This document shows, piece after piece, positions 25,733 through 33,074 of a stretch of 33,272 nucleotides of DNA (positions within the stretch are counted from its first letter, which is position 1; each line of letters opens with the position of its first letter). The notes under the pieces were generated by a model, which was not told the origin of the DNA, made no database searches, and saw nothing but the letters and a program-made list of their open reading frames with translations. Origin of the DNA: Lachnospiraceae bacterium. Its GTDB lineage: Bacteria; Bacillota; Clostridia; Lachnospirales; Lachnospiraceae. Where the stretch lies: the NCBI GenBank assembly GCA_014804485.1, contig JAAUZT010000038.1, forward strand, positions 17,525 to 50,796, written 5' to 3'. Made by a program: the position numbers and the translations under genes.

Positions 25733-26591
25733 TGGCAACCTCAACCATATACTGACCGTAATCTGTCTTCATCAACGGTTCTGCCAGCTTCAGCAGTTGT
25801 TCTTTGGTAATAAAGCCTCTCTTGTAAGCAATCTCCTCAATACACGAGATATACAGTCCCTGCCTCTTCTGGAAAGCAGCAACGAAATCCGCCGCGTCAA
25901 GCAGGGAATCATGGTTCCCTGTATCCAGCCATGCAAATCCGCGCCCCAGCGTCTCCACACGAAGCTCTCCTCTGCTCAGATACTCGTTATTGATACTTGT
26001 GATCTCTATCTCACCTCTGGCGGAAGGCTTCACATTCGCTGCAATCTCCACCACGTCATTGTCATAGAAATATAAACCCGGCACTGCATAATTACTCTTC
26101 GGTTTCTCCGGCTTCTCCTCGATGGAAATCGCTTTACCGTTCTCGTCAAATTCCACTACGCCGTACTCTTTCGGGTCCCTGACATAATAACCGAAGATCG
26201 TCGCGCCTTTCTGTCTGGATGCCACCTCTCTGAGTACCTTCGAGAAACTCTGTCCGTAGAAAATATTGTCACCCAATATCAGCGCCACACTGTCATCTCC
26301 GATAAAATCCGCCCCGATAATGAAAGCATCCGCCAACCCTCTGGGAGATTCCTGCACGGCATACTCCATACGCAGCCCCAGCTGCTCACCCGTGCCGAAC
26401 AACTCCCGGAACACCGGAAGGTCTCTGGGTGTAGAGATAATCAATATTTCCCTGATTCCTGCCAGCATCAAAATGGACAGTGGATAATAGATCATCGGTT
26501 TATCATATACCGGCATAATCTGCTTGGAAACTGCCTTCGTCAACGGATACAGACGGGTTCCCGAACCGCCTGCTAAGATTATTCCCTTCAT
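25722..26591 (-). CDS. rfbA: Glucose-1-phosphate thymidylyltransferase
   Basis: Makes dTDP-glucose from dTTP and glucose-1-phosphate, the first step of dTDP-rhamnose synthesis. The 289 residues match RmlA. The N-terminal [18 protein letters not shown] is the nucleotide-binding signature, followed by [30 protein letters not shown] and [19 protein letters not shown] abuts the ATG. It follows rmlB by 30 nt, and its 3' end overlaps the GH25 gene. Its substrate could be supplied by the mutase encoded at 12143. Confidence 0.97.
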   Translation of the reverse strand: MKGIILAGGSGTRLYPLTKAVSKQIMPVYDKPMIYYPLSILMLAGIREILIISTPRDLPVFRELFGTGEQLGLRMEYAVQESPRGLADAFIIGADFIGDDSVALILGDNIFYGQSFSKVLREVASRQKGATIFGYYVRDPKEYGVVEFDENGKAISIEEKPEKPKSNYAVPGLYFYDNDVVEIAANVKPSARGEIEITSINNEYLSRGELRVETLGRGFAWLDTGNHDSLLDAADFVAAFQKRQGLYISCIEEIAYKRGFITKEQLLKLAEPLMKTDYGQYMVEVANGL

Positions 26592-26621
26592 CTTCTCCTC
26601 ATTTCTGCGATTTAAGGTCGC

Positions 26622-27704
26622 TTATCCGATTTTGTACATCTCTTCATAGTATTTCTGGTAATCGCCGCTGGTCACATTCTTCATCCACTCTTCATGCTCA
26701 AAAAACCAACGAATCGTACGGCGGATGCCTTCCTTAAACATCGTCTCCGGCTCCCAGCCAATCTCTGCTTTGATCTTGTCCGGCGCAATGGCATATCTTC
26801 TGTCATGTCCCTTGCGGTCCTCCACGTATGTGATCAGCTCCTCGCTGACATACGCCCTGCGTGGATCCGACTCCGGCAGCATCTCAAGCAGCGTCTCTAT
26901 AATAATCTTGATAATCTCAATATTCTGTTTCTCGTTATGTCCGCCGATATTGTAGGTTTCAAACAGCTTTCCCTGCTCCTGTACCATATCGATCGCCTTG
27001 GCATGATCCTCCACATACAGCCAGTCCCGAACATTCTTTCCATCGCCGTAGACCGGAAGTTTCTTGCCCTGCAGTGCGTTATTAATGATTAACGGAATCA
27101 GTTTTTCAGGGAACTGATAAGGACCGTAATTGTTGGAACAGTTGGTGATATTCGCCGGGAAATGATATGTGTCCATGTATGCCCTGACTAACATATCGGA
27201 ACCCGCTTTGCTGGCCGAATAAGGACTATGCGGCGCATAGGGCGTAGTCTCATAGAAATAACCGCCGTCCTCCTCGAGAGAACCGTACACCTCGTCCGTA
27301 GACACATGGAGAAACTTCTTATCTTCTTTAAAACTGCCGTCCGGAAGCTCCCATGCCGCCTTCGCACAGTTTAACATCACCGCCGTCCCCAGCACATTAG
27401 TCTGTACAAACACCTCCGGATTACGGATACTCCGATCCACATGACTCTCCGCCGCAAAATGTACGACTCTGTCGATCTCATTCTCGGCAAAAATCTTCGC
27501 GATCGCCTCTTTATCGCAGATATCAGCTCTGATGAACGTATAGTTCTCCCTGCTCTCCACATCCTTCAGATTCTCCAGATTACCCGCATAGGTCAAAGCG
27601 TCCACGTTAATGATCCTGATTTCCCGATCATACTTGCCAAACATATAATGTATATAATTGGACCCGATAAATCCGGCTCCTCCCGTCACCAAGTACGTTC
27701 TCAT
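26622..27704 (-). CDS. rfbB: dTDP-glucose 4,6-dehydratase
   Basis: Second step of dTDP-rhamnose synthesis. The 360-residue extended SDR enzyme has NAD-binding GGAGFIGSNYIHY at the start, HFAAESHVDRSI, the STDEVYGSL segment with catalytic Thr-Asp-Glu, YSASKAGSDML (catalytic Tyr/Lys) and NNYGPYQFPEKLIPL. GGAGG lies 9 nt before the ATG. It is the first gene of the rhamnose group and has a good candidate promoter. The order rmlB-rmlA-GH25-rmlC lacks rmlD, the final reductase, which must be elsewhere if dTDP-rhamnose is the product. Confidence 0.97.
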   Translation of the reverse strand: MRTYLVTGGAGFIGSNYIHYMFGKYDREIRIINVDALTYAGNLENLKDVESRENYTFIRADICDKEAIAKIFAENEIDRVVHFAAESHVDRSIRNPEVFVQTNVLGTAVMLNCAKAAWELPDGSFKEDKKFLHVSTDEVYGSLEEDGGYFYETTPYAPHSPYSASKAGSDMLVRAYMDTYHFPANITNCSNNYGPYQFPEKLIPLIINNALQGKKLPVYGDGKNVRDWLYVEDHAKAIDMVQEQGKLFETYNIGGHNEKQNIEIIKIIIETLLEMLPESDPRRAYVSEELITYVEDRKGHDRRYAIAPDKIKAEIGWEPETMFKEGIRRTIRWFFEHEEWMKNVTSGDYQKYYEEMYKIG

Positions 27705-27806
27705 ATGTTATATTTCCTCCATTCCCTATATTCAAATTAAGTATATCACACATACAAAAATATTCGATTTCCATATTCTCTTAAGTATGATATAACTCCT
27801 TGTCTT

Positions 27807-27835
27807 ATTATCGTTTAAACCCTATGAAATTGCAA
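27807..27835 (-). promoter_or_regulatory. Candidate promoter of the rhamnose/export operon
   Basis: TTGCAA (27835-27830) and GATAAT (27812-27807) are separated by exactly 17 nt on the minus strand, about 100 nt upstream of rmlB. It lies between element D and the gene, in AT-rich DNA. This is the likely start of the main polysaccharide transcript. Confidence 0.6.
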
Positions 27836-27900
27836 CCTTTGATTCAAATGTCATTTTTTTCATAAAACCATAGTTACTATTCAGATATCGCCAATACCTA

Positions 27901-28131
27901 GCGCAGATGGAACAAAAGGTTCTCGAAACCGTCCTGCGTAGGAGATTGAGATTTTCTTAGTATTCCACACACAAAGTAGCAATTACGGGACATGGATGTC
28001 CCGTAAAGCCCTTAACGAGCCCGGATGGCGAGTAAAGGGCGGTTGCGTCCGGTATCACAGCCCAAACCGGAATACTTAGAAAATCCATTCGACGAAGCCC
28101 GACGCGAGAGAACCTTTTGTTCCATCTGCGC
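27901..28131. repeat. Structured repeat element, copy D
   Basis: Perfect 24-bp outer arms, 27901-27924 and 28108-28131. GATTTTCTTAGTATTCC pairs with GGAATACTTAGAAAATC except for the same central T-T mismatch as copy A. The central hairpin is TTACGGGACA-TGGA-TGTCCCGTAA. CGCCAATACCTA lies directly to the left, as in element B. It begins 6 nt from the GH25 stop codon, so it forms the immediate 3' region of that gene. Confidence 0.85.
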
Positions 28132-28137
28132 GACCCC

Positions 28138-31062
28138 TTAATAATGCATATAACTAATATTCATATCCACATTCCCACTAATCCCGCTGACTCTCCCCTT
28201 AGAAGAATACTGCCACATATCATACCTGGTCGCCGTATATGTCGGCGCACTCGCATACTGTGCCAGCCAGATCTTATACCCTGTCAGACTGCCCGTATTA
28301 ATCTTCTCATTAAACCACGTCTTATTCGCATATATACCTGCGGAGTAACCGGAATCCTGCACCGTCGCACAGAACGCTTTACATACGGCAGTTCTCATAT
28401 CCCTGCTGACACCGTCTCCGCGCCCGCCGCTGCCTTCCACATCTATGAAAATCGGATAATCCAGTCCGTATCCGCCGGCAAGTCCCACCGCCATAGATGC
28501 CTCTTCCACGGCCTCCACCTCATTGACCGCCTGACTGTAAACATAGACTCCGACCTTAAGTCCTGCCGCCTTTGCTCCCTTGATGTTACTTCTGAACTTC
28601 GGATCCTCCACCAATACGCCGGTAGAATAGCCCCTGTAACCACAGCGGATGATCACATAGGAAACGCCGGAATTCTTTACTGCATTCCAGTCAATGCTGC
28701 CGTTATGCTTGGAAACGTCGATTCCCATGGTGCCGGAATTAGACGACAGCTTGCCGTCACTTCCAAACGTATACCTGGCCCCCTGAATAACCTGCTCTCC
28801 CGTCACATAATTACCGTTCTTATCGTAGAAATAGACATGTCCGTCTATTGTCTGCCAGCCGGTATATTTATACCCAGACACTTTTGTGGATTTCTTAAAA
28901 AAAGCATCCCGCTTGTTGTAATCATCATAGACCGCTTCCTTATACTCACCGTCAGAGCTCTTATAATACATCTGGTTGCCGTCTTTGTCTTTCAACTTGG
29001 CACTGCCGTCCACGGCCTGCGCCTTCTTCACCTTGATCTCATATGTGGCAGAGATGTCCTCCGTCTCACGGTTTTCACAGACTGCTGTGATTTTTACCGT
29101 ACCCTCTTCCACGCCTGTGACTACGCCCTTGTCATCAACTTTAGCTATCTTCTCATTGTCGCTGCTCCACTTGACCTTGCCATCTTTAGGCTCTGTCTTA
29201 GCCGACAGTGTGATCGTCTTGCCGACGGTCACCTCATTATCACCGCTTATGCTGACCTTTGTATAGACGACATCCCCATCCTGGTTTTCTTTATCATCCT
29301 TGTTTTTATCGTCTTTGTTGTCTTTATCCTTGTCATCTTTATTATCGGCATTCCCGCCGCCGTCTTCATCCGTTTTTTCCGGTTCGCTGACCGTGACGGA
29401 ACAGGTCAGTTCCTGAATCATACTGCCTATTGCCACACGTGCGGTAATCGTCGCGCTTCCCACGCCGACTCCGGCAACACTGCCTTCGCTCACTGTCGCT
29501 ACTGCGGTATCGCTGCTGTTCCACTCTACCGTATAGCGAAGGCTTGTACCACTGACACTCACACTAAGAGAGGTGCTCTCTCCCTTGTCCAGACTTAAGC
29601 TGCCACTGCTTAAACTGATAGATATATTGGCCGGATCTTCTTCTGTACCATCCCCTTCTTCCACCAGCTTCCTGTAATCGCCGCTGACTGTCCAAGGGTC
29701 CGGGATATCTTTCTTGGAAACCTCCTCATAGACTGCCGTACCTTCCCCGATCGGTGTCTTCGTGGATTCCACCCACTCCACCGTGTCGGTCAGCGCGGAT
29801 TCCACTACCGTATTCTGTACAGCTTTATCCTCTGCAGCCGCATTTATCTCAGACTCCGACTTCACCTCATCCGCCACATTCACCTTTTTATAAGCGATGG
29901 TATCTGTGACTTTAATACTGCTGGCCGATGCAGGCAGCTTATACTTCGCGTGCTCATTGCCCGTAAAAGGCTTAACCGTCACCTGATAGGTCCCTGCGTC
30001 GATTCCGGTCTGATAGATGATACCGTCCTTATCTTCGTCTTTTAGGCCAAAATTCTTCTTACCGTTTGTCACTTCCGCCTCAAACGGCAGACCTCCGATC
30101 AACTTGCCTGTCTCTTTATTGACAAACTTGATCTTAAGATCTGACTGGATGGATGTGAGATTAAGCACTACTTCAATCTCCTTGTTCTGATCCTCCTGTT
30201 CCTCCTGCTGTTGCTCTTCCTGTTCCGGTTCTTCCGTAAGTTCGATCATACCGGCAAGTCTTGCAGATTCGGAAACCGCCACAAGTCCGCTCTCCCCGAT
30301 CACGGAGATCCCTTCCATCTCCTCTCCTACCGTTGCAAATGCAGCCACCTGTTTCTCTATGGACTTCGCATTGGCATAAAGCGCTCCGGTAACGATCACA
30401 CCCGCCAGAACCACAACGCCCAGCATGGCCACCACCACATCCAAAGTACTCATATCCTCCAGAAAATGGCGGATTCGTACGATCACGCTGTCATCATCGT
30501 CGTCATACTCATCATAGTCTTCGTCGTAATCTTCATCATACTCTTCATCTTCGTCATCGTAATCTTCATCGTCTTCGTCATATTCTTCGCCGTCGTACTC
30601 ATCATCCTCGTCGTCATATTCTTCGTCTTCGTACTCGCCGTCATATTCCCCATCTTCTTCATCGTACTCTCTGTCTTCATACACTCCGGCTTCTTCGTAC
30701 TCTTCGTCTTCATACTCCTCATCTTCCTCGTACGTCTCGCCTTCAGACTCCTCATCTTCCTCGAATGCCTCGTCCTCATAGTCTTCGCCTTCTTCGTATG
30801 CCTCGTCTTCATACTCTTCGGTTTCTTCATACGCTTCGGATTTTCGGGCAGCCGCCTTCCCGCGCACCGGTTTCTGTCCGCGTCCGCGCTGATAGGACTC
30901 TATCATTTCATCATCAAGACAGAGGAATTCCAGTGTGTCATCCGTCACCTTGTCATCATCCTCATCGTCAAACACTCCGTCTTCACCCATGAGAAATTCG
31001 TCCAATTCGATCGGCCTGCGGGACTCTCTCTTTTTATTTGCATTGCTCTTTTTGTTTTGCAT
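28138..31062 (-). CDS. Large GH25 muramidase with acidic tyrosine-rich cytoplasmic tail and Big_2 domains
   Basis: About 974 residues. Order: basic N-terminus, a nearly pure Asp/Glu/Tyr/Gly tract (about 77-191), one membrane helix (about 209-229), a Glu/Gln stretch, a prealbumin-like domain (about 300-395), a Big_2 Ig-like domain (about 478-559), a Lys/Asp linker, a second Big_2 (about 598-679), wall-binding-like repeats (TGWQTIDGHVYFYDKNGNYV) and a C-terminal GH25 domain (777-974). GH25 motifs are GIDVSKHNGSIDW and YPIFIDVEGSGGR, with D782, D874 and E876 as expected acids. The ATG at 31062 follows AGAAGGG by 11 nt; an ATG at 31089 would sit at the expected transcript start and is rejected. 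Predicted to cut peptidoglycan outside while the acidic tail stays in the cytoplasm. Element D follows directly. Confidence 0.9.
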   Translation of the reverse strand: MQNKKSNANKKRESRRPIELDEFLMGEDGVFDDEDDDKVTDDTLEFLCLDDEMIESYQRGRGQKPVRGKAAARKSEAYEETEEYEDEAYEEGEDYEDEAFEEDEESEGETYEEDEEYEDEEYEEAGVYEDREYDEEDGEYDGEYEDEEYDDEDDEYDGEEYDEDDEDYDDEDEEYDEDYDEDYDEYDDDDDSVIVRIRHFLEDMSTLDVVVAMLGVVVLAGVIVTGALYANAKSIEKQVAAFATVGEEMEGISVIGESGLVAVSESARLAGMIELTEEPEQEEQQQEEQEDQNKEIEVVLNLTSIQSDLKIKFVNKETGKLIGGLPFEAEVTNGKKNFGLKDEDKDGIIYQTGIDAGTYQVTVKPFTGNEHAKYKLPASASSIKVTDTIAYKKVNVADEVKSESEINAAAEDKAVQNTVVESALTDTVEWVESTKTPIGEGTAVYEEVSKKDIPDPWTVSGDYRKLVEEGDGTEEDPANISISLSSGSLSLDKGESTSLSVSVSGTSLRYTVEWNSSDTAVATVSEGSVAGVGVGSATITARVAIGSMIQELTCSVTVSEPEKTDEDGGGNADNKDDKDKDNKDDKNKDDKENQDGDVVYTKVSISGDNEVTVGKTITLSAKTEPKDGKVKWSSDNEKIAKVDDKGVVTGVEEGTVKITAVCENRETEDISATYEIKVKKAQAVDGSAKLKDKDGNQMYYKSSDGEYKEAVYDDYNKRDAFFKKSTKVSGYKYTGWQTIDGHVYFYDKNGNYVTGEQVIQGARYTFGSDGKLSSNSGTMGIDVSKHNGSIDWNAVKNSGVSYVIIRCGYRGYSTGVLVEDPKFRSNIKGAKAAGLKVGVYVYSQAVNEVEAVEEASMAVGLAGGYGLDYPIFIDVEGSGGRGDGVSRDMRTAVCKAFCATVQDSGYSAGIYANKTWFNEKINTGSLTGYKIWLAQYASAPTYTATRYDMWQYSSKGRVSGISGNVDMNISYMHY
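30490..30836 (-). repeat. Degenerate coding repeat: acidic Asp/Glu/Tyr tract
   Basis: About 115 codons composed almost only of GAY, GAR and TAY, reading as irregular units such as EDEEYEDEEYEEAG and YDEDYDEDYDEYDDDDD, with a tyrosine every 3 to 8 residues. On the plus strand it appears as a TC-rich run of tcttc/tcatc motifs. It lies before the membrane helix of the large GH25 protein. Confidence 0.85.
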
Positions 31063-31098
31063 TTTTATGTAAACCCTTCTTTTTAACATTTTTGTAAC

Positions 31099-31127
31099 AT
31101 TATAGCATAAAAGCTCAATAGATTCAA
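31099..31127 (-). promoter_or_regulatory. Promoter of the large GH25 gene
   Basis: TTGAAT (31127-31122), a 17-nt spacer and TATAAT (31104-31099) with TGC before it as an extended -10. Transcription would start near 31092, about 30 nt before the chosen ATG at 31062. It is one of the best consensus matches in the window. Confidence 0.75.
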
Positions 31128-31240
31128 GGTTTTTTACGTTCTCTGCATTTCAGGTAAGATTTACATAAAATTTGATCCGTCCAAATACCCGTACGCGATA
31201 TTTTACATCGCTTATTATGCCATATTCTGGTAAAATTCGC

Positions 31241-31269
31241 TTGACTTTATCACCTTAAACTGACACAAT
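31241..31269 (+). promoter_or_regulatory. Candidate promoter of the small cysteine-rich gene
   Basis: TTGACT (31241-31246), a 17-nt spacer and CACAAT (31264-31269), preceded by TG. It lies about 55 nt before the small gene and diverges from the GH25 promoter. The -10 is only a partial match. Confidence 0.5.
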
Positions 31270-31324
31270 ACAAGTGCAACCTTACAATTACAACAATCAT
31301 TTAAAATGAAAAGGGGATTTTACT

Positions 31325-31651
31325 ATGATGTACATGCACTATTGTAAGCGTTGCCATCGGGTCTATATGCTAAACGGACACAAACAAACCTGTCCGAAGT
31401 GCCGTGAGAATATTGCGGAACTGAAGATCACTTACATGGATTATGCCACCATGGATATGGAGGCGAGGGAACAGTTCTGTAATTGCTGCGCGGACGAAGA
31501 GCAGCTACAGAAGTTAAGCACCACTTACCGTATGTATAAGTATAGTAAGTGGTATAAAGAACTACAGACCCAGTTCCCAACCACTACCATTATTACTACT
31601 TACACCCTAGCAGAAAGAACCCCGATGGAGAACGCTGTGTCTGTGGTCTGA
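31325..31651 (+). CDS. Small cysteine-rich, putative zinc-ribbon protein
   Basis: A 108-residue protein that I do not recognise. CKRC (7-10) and CPKC (23-26) form a four-cysteine ribbon with a 12-residue spacing, as in rubredoxin-like or zinc-ribbon knuckles. A second cluster, CNCC, lies at 52-55. The middle (about 66-80) is rich in Tyr and Lys and the tail is Thr-rich. No signal peptide or membrane helix is apparent. AAAGGGG lies about 10 nt before the ATG pair. It has its own candidate promoter and a strong terminator, so it is a single-gene transcript. A regulatory or nucleic-acid-binding role is possible, but nothing in the sequence decides this. Confidence 0.75.
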   Translation: MMYMHYCKRCHRVYMLNGHKQTCPKCRENIAELKITYMDYATMDMEAREQFCNCCADEEQLQKLSTTYRMYKYSKWYKELQTQFPTTTIITTYTLAERTPMENAVSVV

Positions 31652-31676
31652 CCGCCACTTGACACAATCCGTCTAA

Positions 31677-31719
31677 GAGCGCTGCCGGAAAATCACGAAT
31701 TTCCGGCAGCGCTCTTTTT
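31677..31719 (+). terminator. Strong rho-independent terminator
   Basis: A perfect 15-bp stem (GAGCGCTGCCGGAAA with TTTCCGGCAGCGCTC), an 8-nt loop and TTTTTC. It starts 25 nt after the stop of the small cysteine-rich gene and isolates it from the SGNH-like gene. Confidence 0.93.
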
Positions 31720-31861
31720 CATTCCGTCTTAAATCAAAAGATTTTATTAAAAAATACTTAAGCCATGGATTTTTATGGACTTTCATAGTAAAATAATGGA
31801 TATTATGCAAACGCGGACATCCGGAAGAACTAAACACCGGAACGCGCAAAAGGAGGCCGTT

Positions 31862-33043
31862 ATGGACCAGAAGCAGCAGAAGAAACGAGTCGCACAGACA
31901 GAACTGAATATAGAAGAAATCTTAGACGAAAGCCCGGATTCCGCGGATGAAAAACCTACACCCACGGACGAAAACCGGAAACCTGCAGCCGGAAAGCCTA
32001 AATCCACAACCGGAGCACAGAACTCTGCGGCCGGGAAAAGCAAATCCACGACCGGAAAGCAGAACTCAGCCGCTGGAAAAAGCAAATCGGGCGGTATTAA
32101 TATCCATGCGATCCTTTTGGGTGCCATCGTACTTATCGCATGCTTTTCCGCATACAGACTATATAAATGGAATAAAGGAGTTCCGTCAGATTATGATCCG
32201 AACTATCAAACCACAGATTTTGATATTGAGGCGATGGACAGCATCATCCCCCTTGCTCCCGACAAACTGGAGGGGCATGAGGATGACGGCGTAACGACGA
32301 TCCTGTGTCTGGGCGACGATCCTTTTTCCCTGAATCAAGGAGAGGGCGGACTGGCGGAACAAATCGCTGCCAAAACCGGCGCCACCGTCTACAACGGCTC
32401 CTTTACCGGAACTACCATGGCGGCACAGTTTGAGAACTATAACAACGGATACATTCTGGACGCATTCTCTTTCTCCTATGTGGCACAGAGCCTTGCTTCC
32501 GGAGATTTCGACCTGATGAAGACAGCCGCCACCTACAGCTATGATGAATCTTTTCCTAAGACGGCAGCCATGTTGGAATCCCTCGACATGAACAGTATTG
32601 ACATAATCTGTATCATGTACGACGGCAGCGACTATATCAACAAGCGTCCCTGCGACGATCCCAATGCGCCCTACTCCATCATCACTTACACGGGTGCTTT
32701 AAGAGCCGGCGCGAAAGCGATTCAGGAAGCGTATCCGCACATTCGTATCGTGGTAATGTCGCACACCTTCTGTCACACGATCAATGAGGAGGGTAATTTC
32801 GAGAACGGCGACCGTATAGACTTGGGTCACGGCACATTAAGCCACTATCTGCAGAAAGAACTGGATGCCGCCAACGATTGCGGTATATCCCTGATTGATA
32901 ATTTCTACGGCTCCATCAACGAGGATAATTATCTGGATTACATGACGGATTATATCCACTTCAACGACGCTGGAAGAGAACTGTTAGCCAGAAGATTTGT
33001 AGAATGTATCTTCCCGAATCTGGCGGCAGGAGAAAGCGAGTAA
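31862..33043 (+). CDS. Membrane-anchored SGNH-hydrolase-like protein lacking the catalytic serine
   Basis: 393 residues. A charged N-terminus leads into a 14-residue repeat region (42-77), one membrane helix (about 80-98) and an extracellular domain (about 140-385). The domain has SGNH-like order: ILCLGDDPFS where block I normally has GDS, IMYDGSDYIN near the block III position, and DYIHFNDAG with D363 and H366 as in block V. The nucleophilic serine is replaced by Asp153, so ester hydrolysis by the usual mechanism is unlikely unless another residue serves. I chose the ATG at 31862 because AAGGAGG lies 5 nt before it; an upstream in-frame ATG at 31775 lacks a site. It may be a surface acyl-transfer-like or sugar-binding protein of the wall system. 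Element E begins 31 nt after the stop. Confidence 0.75.
   Translation: MDQKQQKKRVAQTELNIEEILDESPDSADEKPTPTDENRKPAAGKPKSTTGAQNSAAGKSKSTTGKQNSAAGKSKSGGINIHAILLGAIVLIACFSAYRLYKWNKGVPSDYDPNYQTTDFDIEAMDSIIPLAPDKLEGHEDDGVTTILCLGDDPFSLNQGEGGLAEQIAAKTGATVYNGSFTGTTMAAQFENYNNGYILDAFSFSYVAQSLASGDFDLMKTAATYSYDESFPKTAAMLESLDMNSIDIICIMYDGSDYINKRPCDDPNAPYSIITYTGALRAGAKAIQEAYPHIRIVVMSHTFCHTINEEGNFENGDRIDLGHGTLSHYLQKELDAANDCGISLIDNFYGSINEDNYLDYMTDYIHFNDAGRELLARRFVECIFPNLAAGESE
31985..32092 (+). repeat. 42-bp coding tandem repeat (about 2.5 copies)
   Basis: Encodes AAGK[PS]KSTTG[AK]QNS twice and AAGKSKSG once. The units are alike at DNA level but diverged at several third positions. They form the cytoplasmic linker before the membrane helix of the SGNH-like protein. 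Confidence 0.8.
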
Positions 33044-33074
33044 TTCAACAAAAATATAACTATCGTATTTCATA

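Noticed and set aside
28117..29598. Long plus-strand open frame (493 codons) opposite the large GH25 gene
   Set aside because: The minus-strand frame encodes recognisable Big_2 and GH25 domains. The opposite frame gives an Ile/His/Arg-rich protein with no family features.
30211..31086. Plus-strand frame encoding a very hydrophobic Ile/Val/Phe-rich protein
   Set aside because: It is the complement of the Asp/Glu/Tyr tract, where GAT and GAA codons read as ATC and TTC. It is not a membrane protein gene.
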